A stretch of DNA of 64,000 bases from Astrocystis sublimbata (Eukaryota > Ascomycota > Sordariomycetes > Xylariales > Xylariaceae), in assembly GCA_022453515.1 (NCBI GenBank), contig JAJNNY010000049.1, positions 1 to 64,000 on the forward strand, read 5' to 3'. The translations under genes and the position numbers were made by a program. Shown piece after piece: positions 45,172-57,473 of this stretch. Under the pieces are notes generated by a model. The model did not search any database and had not been told where the DNA came from. It saw only the letters and a program-made list of their open reading frames with translations. Each line of letters begins with the position of its first letter. The stretch's first letter is position 1.

Positions 45172-46520
45172 GTTGGGCAGACAGGAGGATCGCTCGGTTG
45201 GGAAAGAGAGAAAGCGAGGAGACTCGTGTCGGTAGTAGGATAGGTAGTAGGAGCACGCCGAATTGAAGGTCAAACTGGGCGGCAACGATATTATATTCAG
45301 CGAAAGGCGGAGTCCCGGACGACTTAGTAGGTATCCTTTACCAGAATAGGTAGCTGCTGAAATCGTTCTAGTGCGTAACATGTGGCTTGGCAACGCCTAG
45401 AGGTACAATTTGATTCACTAGATGCATCTCATTGAACAAATATAGCCCTGAGGTATAACCCTCAGTTACCCATTTACCCTTTATAAGGTATTAGAAAGAT
45501 TTCAGCCTACTGAAATGCTACATATGCGCTATGGGATTCTCATGCACAAAACGGATGCGCAGATCTAGCGCTGTGTCATATGTCACAGGCACTAGATACC
45601 TATCTAGGCATCCACCTATCTGTAGCCCACGGTTACGGCCGTAGTCCTCCCTGCGCAGCGGGAACCCTTATCCTGGGGGTAGTAACACTTGAACATCTAT
45701 ATGGAAGATAGCACTTTTTAACATAGCCAGGTGATTGACTTAACAGGGCGGGCTCGCTTCGTGGTAACAACAGCTCCAATCATCCCTCCATATCTGCAGA
45801 AACTTGGACTTTCAATTATCCGCATTTAGATTTAAGAGCCTCCTACTAGTAGAGGGTGCACTGACTGCTCTCTTAATGGGTATGTGTTCAATGTTGACAA
45901 GGTGAGCTTAAAGCAGTGTTTTTACGCCCCTCCACCAATCGTCCACTCTCGCATAGCTGAATGTAATCAGGTTATGATTTGCACCATAGGCCTGTATAGA
46001 GTCGTTACTGATTTGCTGAATAAGCTGGTGACACTACTAGTACTAACATCGTCACGTCTGATGCGAAATTCGGAGCGAAAGAGATGATGACCTTGTGAGC
46101 CCACGTCATGTCTCATAGATGGGAAACAAGAGTGGAGGCAAGTCGTAGTATCCGGGCATACTGTTGAAGATTTCGGGGTCTGAATGGGCACTGAAAAAGC
46201 TTTCTGGTCATCACCACGATTGCTATGATGATTGCTGACCGATTGAAGGGTGCAGCAACGATGAGGCTGATGTGAGAGGTCTACCTCCGCTGCACCTCGG
46301 AGGTTAACGAACTCGATGCAAGGCTTATAAATCGCAAACAACAATGTGTGGAGTCTACGGATATGTCGTGCACTGGAGTCTCTAAATCTATAAAGGTATC
46401 AATGCCCGTCAGTAAATTATGGCTGAAAATCAACCACAGGACCAGAACAGTATTCCCTCTCACTAGACATCATTGCTCACTGAACTATTATTTCAAGTCC
46501 TTACTCCTCTATCTGCAAAT
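45172..46520. other. Gene-free intergenic stretch
   Basis: 1.35 kb between divergent genes. It includes a partial TACCTATCTAGG-type word near 45595-45610. No gene is seen. Confidence 0.5.
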
Positions 46521-47406
46521 ATGTCTCGACCCATCACCTTTGGCTCTCTTCTCTATGATTACCAGGCGATAGATGTGATTGGAGCAACGGACCTCCTTAA
46601 CTCGTCGGGAAAACAGATCTTGAAGGCTCGTAAGTGATAGCTCCAACGCTGGTTTCCCGTTACCAAAACAATTTGGAATAAAGCAAAAAATACATTAACT
46701 CGCTGTGACATCTGTAGTCAGAACGTATGGGCCAATAGATGAGTCGACCATCTCTCGAGCACCGGAGCTGGTCTTCCATCATATCGGGCTCACCCGAGAG
46801 CCTGTTACTCTTCTCACGAGCAACCTTACAATTGTGCCAACCGCCACCGTCGATGATTGCCCCGAGCTCGACGTTCTGCTTCTGGGAGGTCCGAATCCGG
46901 AGCACTTCCAGCTCGACCCAACCTATGCCGAGTTCATCCGTCGCCATGTTGCATCCGGGAAGTTGGTATTCACCACAGTGAGTAAAGAGTCACCCCCTTT
47001 CTTACTATTTGGCGCTTTCGGGATGAACCTCTGACTGTAATCATCAAAGTGCACCGGTGCATATGTCGCTGCGCAGGCCGGCGTCTTAGACGGCAAGAAC
47101 GCGACGATCAATCACATGGAAATCGAATGGGTCAAGAAGCGTTTCCCTCAGGTCAAGTGGACGATGGAGAAGCAGTGGATGGTTGACGGCAATATCTGGA
47201 CTGGATCTGGCGCGGTTGCAGGAATGGACATGGTGGCGCACTGGATTCAGATGAACTTTGGCCATGATGTTCTCACTGCGGGCGCTTTGGGCTTGGACTA
47301 CGAGCCGAGGGACATCGATGGCCTGTTCACTGTTCTGCCGAAGAGGTTTGATGAGAATGGGAAACAAATCCCGACTCATGTCTTCAAGTACTACGACGAG
47401 TACTGA
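46521..47406 (+). CDS. DJ-1/PfpI family protein, 241 aa
   Basis: Exons 46521-46629, 46718-46977 and 47050-47406, with introns of 88 and 72 bp. It begins MSRPITFGSLLYDYQAIDVIG, the usual first strand and acidic turn of the family, followed by LDVLLLGGPNPEHF and the nucleophile elbow formed across the second junction, FTT|CTGAYVAAQAGVLDG, with Cys124 as the expected reactive cysteine. The C-terminal WTGSGAVAGMDMVAHWI matches the conserved Gly-Met-Asp region of isonitrile-hydratase/transcriptional-regulator-like DJ-1 proteins. Activity could be glyoxalase, isonitrile hydratase or redox sensing; the sequence alone does not decide. It looks intact. Confidence 0.9.
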
Positions 47407-47531
47407 GAAGGCCTTCCGATTGTAGTCTGCCATGATACTTACCTACCTAGGTAGGTAGACATCCACCACACAATTACAACAACCCCCATGTTCATTGAGA
47501 GTTTTTAGTTCGATAAAATAGCATTTAGATA

Positions 47532-49465
47532 AGCTAACCGCAGGGGCCACGGGCCATGACCTCACGGGCCACCTTAACCACCAACCACCATTATACAATC
47601 GAAGCTGTTTTTTTTAATAAAAACCATCGCGAACGCTGTTTTTAAGCATTTTCTATAATAATACAGTCTTTAACCTCTGATTCATCTTCTGGAATAGCCC
47701 CATAGCTTGGAATAACGATCGCTAGCACTTCGCAATCGCTAGCCTCGTCCTTATATACGATCCTACGCTTTAACCTTCTCTGGACCCTACGTACGTCCGC
47801 TATTATTACTAACCGCTGTCCCGGCGCTGGCTTGACTTTTTTTCGATTCTTTTTAACCGATCTTATAACTTTAGTTTTAAAATATTGGATTTTAGTTTTA
47901 AGATTTGCGATTTTTTTAGCTTAGTAGTTTAAAGCTTTTGTAGCTTTCTAAGTTATTAGCTTTTAAACTAATATATCGAACCTGCCGATTTTGATAGTAG
48001 ATTTCCAATAGTTTCGTAAAAGATTTTAACTATTTATAGGCGTATTAAAGCATATTTTCGGCTCGAATACTAAAAAATCCGGTATTTTTGGTTTTTCTAC
48101 TATAGCTAACTCATTTATAGCGTCCTTTACTATACTTTTGTTTTTTAAAATTATATATTTCGATAATAATAGTTTTATATAATCGTAAAAAAAGATCCCA
48201 GCTATTACCCAGGCTTTAGTAATAACCCCAGAGTTTAAAATATCGAGCCTTGCTAGCTGGAGTGCTTTTATAATATCCTTTTTTATAGCTTTAATTCCTA
48301 AGGTAGCTAATAAAATATTACAAAGATATTTTTAAAGCTTTTTTTTTAATAACCCAAAGATTCCTATATCTAACGCCTAAATAATATAACTATAGTAAGG
48401 CTTATAAAAGATTAGCTAAACCTTGTTTAATAAATAGGTTAATAAAAAAAAGTCGTTTGTATAAAAATCGTAGCTATTATAAACCAGAACTACCTATCTA
48501 TTACTATACCGCTTATAAATATAAAGAATAAAAAGGCTTTTAAGCTAATCTATCGCGATATTATTATTAGTCCACCCTTTAGGCGAAGCTTTAAATAGCT
48601 AGTTGTCCTATAATCTAAAGTTCTGTTTTAAAAACCACTATTATTAGACCTTTTTGCTTTTTAAAATCACTAGTAGTAGAAATACTACTCTATTAGCAGA
48701 AATATATTCTATTATAATAATCTATTCGCTTTTTTCGATATTTTTCTTAAGTACTAAATAGGTTTTAGCTTTATATATTACCTAGTAATCTTTACTAATA
48801 CTTTAGCTAATTCCTATTTTATCGGCGTTATACTAGCGGTTTTATAGGATATTAATAACCTATAGGACTTTAAAACAATCGAAAAAAACGTTAATATTTA
48901 TAACTATAACACTATTTACTTTTAAATAAACTATTATATACGATCTTAAAGCTTTAATAATTAGATTACGCTTAAAAAAAGCGCGATATTATACTTCCCT
49001 AACCCTTCTAGCAACGCTAGAAGCACTTAATAGTAAGTTAATAATCTATCGGAATTTAACGAGCAAAGGTGCGTAGCCTAGTTTAGCCTAGTTAATCGCC
49101 CAGAACGCTAATCGGGCTTCTAGGTAAGGTAATAAAGCTTGGAGGCTTCTATTGGTATCTTTTCTAGTAGGAATCCTGTCGATACGGCGTTGTAAGGTAG
49201 TTCGAAGGACTGCCCACTTCTTAGCCGCGGCTCGGACAGCCATACCAAGTTTAACGTCGCGTAGGGCACCCCAATAGCGTATATCATAATCATTTAAAAG
49301 CATTATAATAAAAAGCGAGAAAAAGCAGTTCGATTAATAATAATTATAATAAGAGAAGGTTAAAGGTGGTTGCGTTATTGCGCTAGGATTAAATACGCGG
49401 TGTCACGAAAAGTCGCGGGGCTGGGTGGCCCGTGAGGTCATGGCCCGTGGCCCCTGCGGTTAGCT
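47532..49465 (-). mobile_element. Fot1/pogo-type DNA transposon, RIP-decayed inside, perfect TIRs
   Basis: Two 42-bp terminal inverted repeats (47532-47573 and 49424-49465) are identical, begin AGCTAACCGCAGGGGCC, and are flanked by TA on both sides (47530-47531 and 49466-49467). The interior is extremely AT-rich with no long frame. On the minus strand, near one end, a helix-turn-helix remnant (AAAKKWAVLRTTLQRRI, in 49088-49303) matches the N-terminal DNA-binding region of pogo/Fot1 transposases. Element length (1.93 kb) is right for the family. Confidence 0.88.
49088..49303 (-). pseudogene. Transposase N-terminus remnant (HTH, pogo/Fot1)
   Basis: 71 codons from an ATG at 49303, ending in a stop. 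The segment KLGMAVRAAAKKWAVLRTTLQRRI is the usual psq-type helix-turn-helix, followed by TNRSLQALLPYLEARLAFW. The rest of the transposase frame has been destroyed by RIP. Confidence 0.75.
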
Positions 49466-49686
49466 TAGTGCCAATTGGGTCATTATATAACGCTTCCACA
49501 ATTGTTTTGTTATGATCTTATTGCCAGCGTTGTTTATAAGCAAAAAATAAGCAAACGAATATTTGTTTTGTTTCAACACCAGAAACCCTTGATTGATTCT
49601 TTTATTTATCGAGAATTATTATTAACTGAAGCAAATATAACTGAATATTTAAACCACTTGATTTAACTTAAGTTAACTTAGTTAAA

Positions 49687-52600
49687 TTAAGAAATTGCTT
49701 CGTTTATAAACAACGCTGCTTGCTGCCTGTGCTTCGAACCCATCGACACTTCCACCAGCGTGTTTTGTATCGAATCTTTCGCTGTTTTAGATCTAATACT
49801 CTGGGCATATTCTTCCGCTGTTGCACCACTAAGGCACACAAGGTAAGGGTTGGCTCCAGCTTGAAGAAGAATTTCCAGTATCTCTGGTTGGTCATAATGA
49901 ATAGCTAGAAAAATAGGGGTCAGGTCGTGTGAGCTAGGGATATTTGGATCAGCTCCATATGCAAGCAGTAAGTTGATCAGCTCAACATCTGAAACATCGC
50001 ACCCCACTTGAACGGCGTAATAAAGCGGCGTCAGCTCTGCAGCGGAGCGAGACCGGCTATGCTCTATCAATTGACCCGTGCTGTGCCAATCAAACAATTC
50101 ACTTCGTGGCCTGATGGACACATTATGAGTCTGGCTTATCATAATCCGCCCTGGGTCCAAATTCTTTGGTCTTGGAACTCTTGAGCACCGGCATTGGCGC
50201 TTTGTTTTAACGAGTGGTTTGAAGTTGACACGAGCACCCTGACCAAGAAGAAAATGTGCGCTTGTTACATTCTGCTGATTTATAGCCATATGGAGGAATG
50301 AGTCGAGTCGATGTTTTTGATATGACGAGGGGTCTAAGGTATCCAGGCCAGTTGCATTGTCTTGAAAAGGGTCTCTTTTCAGCAACATGTTGATTGAATA
50401 CATATTTTCTGCCATGATAGCGACATGCAGTGGCTTTTTGGGCATGGAATCCAGATTATGGCGAGAAGCGGGTTCTTTAACCCTTGTTTTGGTCACCAGC
50501 TCAGCAAGCCCCGACTGAATGCTGGTGAAAAATAGAATCTCAAGCAAATCAGGATGGTCCGCGATACGATCAATATTGAGTTTATCTTCCAATAGTCGTA
50601 GCTCTTGATGATTCTTGAATTTGGACCATGCCTGTTCAATGGAGTAGGCTTGTGCTGTGGACAGGAGATAGGCTATCACAGTCTGTATTTCCATAGAGAT
50701 CACCATATCTTTTGTCCAATGCCGTGGGGTGAAGCTCGAGATTACTTCCAATGTTGATTGAACATTTCGAAGGGGTCCGCCTCCGGCGATGATGCTGCAA
50801 GAATAATAGAGAAATGTGTCAAGACCGATGTAGCCAACAGCTAGAAGTTCATAGATCATCGCAGAGTGACAATGTGTCTGCGCCCAGGCCAGAATAAACT
50901 CATCTGCTGAGATATACTCATCGCGAGTCCATTCAGTCTGTGCTATGGGATGAATGCCCTCCAACATGTGTCTCCATGGTCTATAAATAGGCGATGTGGT
51001 CTTGAGTAGCCTGGTATGATTTATCCAATACCTCTTCGCATATCCGAGGAGTGGGTAGATTATATTGCCGGCTTGTTTTCTACTATTAGTCTGCATGATT
51101 GCATCAATATTGAACTTGCATCTGGCGTCGCGTGTCGATAGTTGAGGAATGAAACTTCCGATCATCGCGATAGGATTGCTCTGCCACTCAGCTGCAAGTG
51201 CTGTTTTCGCAATCTGACGAGGGTGGGGAAGCTGTGTATTGACAGGTGGAGATTCTGACCCCACCAAAGTTTTCTTGAAATCATTCCATTCGAGATAGGT
51301 GACACAAAGCTCTCCCACATTGGTGTTTAGGTCATCTATAGGGCGATGGAAGTCGTTGAGGTCGTGGGAATGGGGGTCGATAATGGAGGTGTCAAGGATA
51401 AAAGTGCGAACACAATGATGAATGAACTGTACGGAAGCTGAAGCTTCATCGATCTCAACCAAGTTTGCACACCAAGTTGGTATCATATTGATGTTTTTGG
51501 GGCGTCTTTCAGGCTTGCTATACGTTTCTCCAACTTCAATGGATAGGGCATCTTGTATTTCGTCTAAGGTTAAAGGCCTTTTGGTAACGGAAACCCATTG
51601 AAAGATATCTTTGGCAATTCGATGAGTCTTTTGGGAAAGTATTCGAGATAGTGCACGATTGAACACTTCAGTCAACGTATTCGGGAGTTCGCGAAGGGCA
51701 TTGGCAACGTCCTCTTCGCAGACTTGGAAACACAAGTCGTCAATCTCCAATGCGACCCATAAAAACCTGTTGTTTCGATTCAGTCAATTTTAACAACACT
51801 GGCACATTCGACTCGGTAATAACCAAGCAAGAATGTCAGGGTATTTAAGGCACAACTTACATTCCTTGAGCTCCGCTTGTGACTGCCTCACATATATCTT
51901 CCAATGAAACAACGTTTCCTATTGGCAGCTGACCCATGTTCATCCGCTCACTCAAATTTTGGCGGGCATAAAGCTTCAAGTCTGAAATAACCTTTGGGGA
52001 GTTCATCCGAAGCTTTGGGACTTGACCGAAGACATTTGCTACCTCTGTTTCCAAAGAGTCCCGACTTGCGAGAATTATCTTTATCTTAGACGAATTCCGC
52101 TTGATTGTAGTTCCAAGAATATCGAGGATCATCCGTCTCTCCTTTGGTTCGCATTCATCTAGCGAGTCGATAACTATGTAATTCGTCGAGTACATGGCCA
52201 TCTTTGACATGAGTAATTCCGTCAGTGCTTCTTGGCTATAACACGAGTCATGTGCCTTTTGCAACTCATTGGAAAGTTTATCAACCAGATCGGGTTGTAG
52301 ATTTTGCCGGATTAAAGATCTGATAATAGTGTCCGCCAATAAAGACTCTTCGTTGTCAAATCTAGGGAAGAAGAATGAAATCGAGTCTGAAGCTCTTCGT
52401 TTAGCAAGCAGATGATCAGTGATAGTCGCACTGATTGTTCATGTCAGTACCAACCACATCGGCATGTCGGCTTTCGTTACTATTACCTTAGCACAGTCTT
52501 CCCAGAACCAACTGGTAATATTGCCATTAGTTGTGCAGTCAATACTAAGATTGGAAGCTGCTTACTTTTGCCTGATAACCAACATACACTGGAACAATCT

Positions 52601-53706
52601 TCGTCCTTCCACCTACACCACTCAGGTGTCTGGAACACCCACTCGCCAGTCGAGTGGTATCTTTTCGAACGCGCCTGATTGAAAGCTCGTATATAGTCAA
52701 ATGTCGATAAGTGATCTAGTCTTCTCTGATTATTCTCGGCTATGCAACATGAGTCAGTCCCAAACTCGAATTAACTGTCGTATTCAAAGACAGTAAAACT
52801 GGACTATCATTTTACCCTTGCTCCGGACATCAGCCATTGTTCTCCATTTTTGCGCTTCAGATATTTCCCGATCGGAACTTGAAATGAATGAGGTTAGAGC
52901 CAATCTATGCCTGTCAGCAGCATTACGCTCCTGCCTCTGGGACTGTTGTTCTTCGAATATGGATTGCGCCTGGGCTAGATCAATTGCGTCTCGAACTTCC
53001 TGTGCTGTAGCCTTGATTAGGCGAACATGTAATGCGAGCTCAGATTGGAAGGATTGTGTGAGTGAATGGACGAGATGTGATTGCACTAATAGAAGTCAGA
53101 CGAACCGCCCTGCTATATACGAGTGATTGTTTGGGGTCAGGATGGCTGACAGGACCGCTGTGATATGCACACAATTTGTTTGCAGCAACGAATGATGGAC
53201 GCATTGAAGTCGCAGATGGCTACTTGAAGCCCAGTTGATTTGGGGAACAAACTTTGATACTGCCGGAAGAGAGGTGCTCATCTGTTGAAATCCCGAAAAG
53301 CTTGAGACGTCTCCTCATAATATGTTAAGAAATTGGTAACGATCTAAAGGGTGTGTAAGTGTATGCGCTGTGCAAGGGAGCATCGATGCCAAACCTGGAA
53401 TGTCAGCTTCACTGAACCCCATACTAAAGCTGCAATAGTTGGGTTGGATGAGACAAATGTGTCCACAACACCGGCGAACTGCTGGACAGAGAGTAGAAGC
53501 GGATAGAGCCGGCTGGATATGCTCGCACCTTTCCTCTTAGCGGCATTTTCTTGATCAAGAGTAGCAGTGAACTGAATGGCAGCATCCACTTCCGGTTTGT
53601 TCTTGATATTCTGAAGTCTTTGACGATGTTCATCTGACAGACTGCTTTGAAGAACTGCTAATGCTGTCTGCAGACCATCCGTTGGGTTTGCGACCATTGA
53701 TGCCAT
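49687..53706 (-). pseudogene. NACHT-ankyrin NLR-like protein with one in-frame stop
   Basis: Seven exons: 53706-53395, 53343-53151, 53085-52816, 52739-52566, 52511-52487, 52430-51861 and 51766-49687, totalling 1208 codons in one frame, broken only by TGA at 53278-53280 (codon 126). The N-terminal domain (ALVWGSVKLTFQ, APLFRQYQSLFP, SFQSELALHVRL) is the helical type that precedes NACHT in many fungal NLRs. The Walker A SGKIGSGKTVL (about 314-324) is built across a 25-nt micro-exon, and the Walker B is YIVIDSLDECEP (about 408-419). The C-terminus has ankyrin repeats (LTPLYYAVQ...LLLAYGADPN, LTPIFLAIHYDQPEILEILLQAGANP). Fungal NLRs act in heterokaryon incompatibility and innate recognition. The exon 2 donor (GTCAGC) is weak. 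If the TGA is a sequencing error or is read through, the gene is intact; otherwise it is a young pseudogene. Confidence 0.82.
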
Positions 53707-54631
53707 TCTACCGCATTGTAGTTTGAGGGTGTAGCATACCTAGGTTGTGATTGGGAGCGTAGTGTCTCAAAAACAAAAAGGCGCTCGATTGACCTCATGC
53801 TACTCGAATACGGTAACGAGGCTTGTTGGCTGTGTACGAGGCAGGCTGACATGCATTGTGGCGTAGATCATGCAGGCTGCCATTGCTACCCTACTTCATC
53901 AACCCCGCTCGATGTTGATATAAGCGTGTGCCAAATGCAAAGCAAGTTTAAGATAAGAAGCCATCCCGACTTGCTTCGTCTTGCTTGAGGCTCAATTATG
54001 GCCTTTGCGTCTCGGTTGATCATTTTTTATACTGGAGAAGCATGATAGCTACTCGAATCTAGGATTCGATGCTTAGCCCCTGAGCACCCAAACCCCTCAA
54101 CCCCCTCCCCCTATGCCCCTGACCAAGTTTATATGCCAAGACACTAGATACTGTAAAGTCTTGGCAATCAACCATCAGAAGGTAAGCTACCTACCTAGGT
54201 AGGTAGGGATAGCCTACCCCAGCGTTCGAGCCGAGCGAGCGTTGCTCATTCTCTTCAGTCCTACATCTCGACAGCAGACTCACGCTCTGTGGCTGATCGG
54301 GTATTGGTGTCAGGTGTCACGGTAGCAAGGGCTTCACTACGACCTAGGGGCTCCCCTGTAGGGGCTGTTTGGGCTACTAGATCTGTGTATAGAAGGGCTG
54401 GGCGGCTCCCACTATATGGGAGAGCCCAGGACTCAATAGAATTGACACCTGACCCCTACTATTCTACTTCACTACTAGGCCACTGCTATATTCCTTCACT
54501 CTGGTGCAAAAGCATTTGACATTTGGATGCATTTGAAAGTCTATCTAAACTTACATACACAAGCTAGGCACCAATTCCAACCTTCCTAGGGAGCCATCTT
54601 TTCTGGCTAGATAACTGATCACCATCTCCTA
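53707..54631. other. Intergenic with small repeat element
   Basis: No gene. It contains a TACCTAGGTA palindrome (54192-54201) and a short terminal-inverted-repeat unit at 54308-54454. Confidence 0.5.
54308..54454. repeat. Small TIR unit (MITE or solo-LTR candidate)
   Basis: TGTCAGGTGTCA at 54308-54319 is matched by TGACACCTGAC at 54443-54453 in inverted orientation, about 147 bp end to end. The TG...CA-like ends would also fit a short solo LTR. I see no clear target-site duplication. Confidence 0.35.
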
Positions 54632-57473
54632 TTAAGACACGAAAGATTCCTTGCAAGTAATCGCGCCGTCTAGTGGCGTGCCCACCGTCAACCGCCCCCA
54701 CGTGTCCACCCGCCAAATATACACGAACCAGCCATTCGCCGTCATCTCATCAACAGCATCTTTCCCCAGCCAAAACGCCGCCGTATTCGTCTTGCGAGCC
54801 CAAGAGAACGTCGACACGACCTTGACGCCATCAGCACGAATGAGACGCGCAATCTCCGTCGTAACCCCCTTCTCATCATCAAGCAGGATCGGCCGCAGAT
54901 TATTGCGCACCGGCTCCCCATACCTGCGCTGATTCCAGAACACAAGGGCAAAGTGCGGGTAGTTCAGATCGTGTCCCGCGAAGTCGGGGAATCGGATCGA
55001 GTACTCGCTGATCCGGCTCGGCGACGGCAGTAAGTCCCGCGCTAGCACGAGCGTGCCGGCGGGCCACACGCCGCGCCACATGGCTGCGAGGGTCGTGAAC
55101 TCGTCGGCCCACGCGCGCACGCAGATCGTCTTGGCGTCGTGCGTGCGGTCCACCGCGCCGGACGTCATGACGTATTTCCGCGGGGCGCGCGCCGTCGTGG
55201 TGATTTCGCCTGACGCGATGGCGGACACGAGGGCGGATATCCAGTGAGACGGATATCCGAGCTCGACGACGAGGCCGAGTAATCGCATGAACGCCGTCAT
55301 GTTCAGTGGCGCGTAGACTAATGTGAAATCCGGAACGGCACGCGGGAATGGGAGGCATAGCTTCAAGAAGTGGGAGTACAGCCAGCGGAACAGGTTTTCG
55401 CGCGACATTCGCTCGGTGAGCGCGAGAGGGCGCCAGCCGACGCTCTCCCACATCTTGTAGTCTGTCATGGTCAAGCTCATCGACGAGAACATATCCTGGG
55501 GCAAGAACTCGGGCGTGAGCCGCGAGAACTTGAGCGCAAAGTGCCTCTTAATCAAGTCTCGGTCATGCATCAGGAGGTGCTCGGCGTTGAACTGGTCGAC
55601 GCCCTTCCACCTTGGTGGGTTTCGCAAGACGTTTGCCGTCAGGCCGGTCCCGGTCCCTTGCTTGAGGAGTGGGACGGCATACATGAAGCTCGTCAAGGTC
55701 CCTCCGATGTAATCACTAAGTCCTTGTTAGCATGGTTGCGTGCATATCATGACATTTGCGAGAGATTCCACAAAGTGACCGAACTTACGGAATGTTGCTC
55801 AAGTGGATAACGTGGTACTCCTTTGGCGACGTCGCACTAGGCCTTTGCAAGCGATCATAGCGAATACGTTCCTGAACATCCATCATGTCCCCAGCCATGG
55901 CCTCAATCATCACTTCGTCCTGTAAGCGATGAAGCACTTCAACCACTGGGCCGAAGAACTTCGTGACAACAGTCATGGCCTCGAGATCCTTGACCCGGTT
56001 TCTCTTCAGCAGGGTCCCCCCCTCTCTCAAGGCTCCTATAATTGAGAAAGGGTCGAACCCAAAGTCGGGTGGACCCTATTCCTCCTTGTTCGCTTCCCAT
56101 TCGAAATCAAGCAGGGTAGGGTTGACGGACCAGTGCGTATCAAGATGACGTCCAATCTTCTGGCGAAGATCTTTTCTGTAGCCATTTCGGTACTCCGAAA
56201 CCAGCTCCGCCAGCTCCGGATCCGTCTTCTTCAAATATTCTCGAGGAGGCAGCACAACTGAGAATTCCTCAAAGAAGCGGTGTTCCAGTTCGCATTCAGG
56301 CATGGAAAGGTAGTCGCCCACATCATTCCGAGTCGGGGCATCACACAGAGCAAGAGCTATCTCTCTCCGCACTTCTGCGGTAGGATACATCGTCTTAGAG
56401 ACTTCCTTCCATTGACTGATGATGGTTTCTAACGGCTTCATCTGCGCAGTGGGTATGTGTAGCCATTTGAAAGGGCTCTCCTCATTTTGGAGCTTAGCCC
56501 TGATTCTTTCAGCTGCGTCGTGGAACTTTGCTGCTGCCTCGGCTGGCATGAGGGAGGTGCAGAAGATATAAGCTAGGGACAGTAACGAGGTATAACTCTC
56601 GCTACTGTCGGTGGCCACATCCATGCCTTCTTGCATCAGTGAAAAAAAGATCAAGACCCGGGCCAACACCGAGGGCTTGTGGTCAAGTATTGTGAAATGG
56701 ACCTTCTGGGATGGGTTCTTCCTCATCTTGTAGTAGTCATGAATGGTCTTGAATAGGTGGCGAGCATCTCAGACACCGCAGAACATAAAGGATAAGACTG
56801 CTTCATCTCCGCATGAGCTGTGTAGCTCGCTGGTGTACAGCGATTCGGCCTTGTCGTGACCTGGCCCGAAATAATCAGGCACATCTTGGCTGGTCTTGTC
56901 ATCAGCAGCTACCCTCTTCTTGATCCTTTTCACCAACTTACATGCTGGGTCTGATCCGTGGTAGTCGCAGCAGCTTCTCGCGGAGCTCAGGGTCTCGAGC
57001 CGATCCCGGGCCCCCAGCCTCCTTTAGTGCGAACACGAGGCCGTCGAGCTCTTTGCCTGGGAGGATCTTATCAACTAATCCCTTGGCCTCTTCGACCTCC
57101 GCTAGATGAAGTCGCGATTTAGCAGAGCGGACGAGGAGCTTCTGCGCGATGGGCGATTTCGTGTCGGCGACGAATTGCGGCTTCTCGAGCGCCTTCTGTG
57201 CCGCCTCGACAGAGTCGGTGTAGGATCCGGTCTCGAAGTGGGCTGCGGAGAGATTCGAGAGGGGCAATGGATCGGCGGGGTCCAATGCCGCCGCTTTCTC
57301 GTAGGCCGCGATGGCTATAACGAGTTATAGATAAGCCAGCTCGTACTCGCGACGTTGGGAAGACGTTTGGGGTGGTAAGGAGTACTACCTTCTTTCAGCG
57401 CGCCTTTCTTATAAAACGCATTACCGCGTTCTCGCATCTCGTTCGCAGTTTTCGGTGCATTGATAGCGCTCAT
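54632..57473 (-). pseudogene. TPR-DUF4470 protein gene with two in-frame stops
   Basis: Four exons: 57473-57389, 57314-56942, 56889-55789 and 55715-54632, 881 codons in one frame, interrupted by TGA at 56769-56771 and TAG at 56076-56078. The N-terminus is a TPR pair (NEMRERGNAFYKKGALKE, AAALDPADPLPLSNLSAAHFETGSY). The DUF4470 region follows (FMFCGV*DARHLF, VHFTILDHKPSVLARVL), and then a long C-terminal region (HLSNIPDYIGGTLTSFMYAVPLL) typical of this fungal protein family of unknown function. The stops fall inside conserved blocks (normally GxGDARHLF), so they look like real lesions. The introns are all canonical, which suggests recent loss. Confidence 0.78.

Noticed and set aside
54900..55451. 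183-codon minus-strand frame
   Set aside because: Out-of-frame shadow of the last exon of the TPR-DUF4470 gene; Arg/His-rich composition from GC-rich codons.
56890..56941. Apparent frameshift in the TPR-DUF4470 gene after RIRPS
   Set aside because: A canonical 52-bp intron (GTAAGT...ACCAG with a CTGATGAC branch region) restores the frame, so it is an intron and not a lesion.
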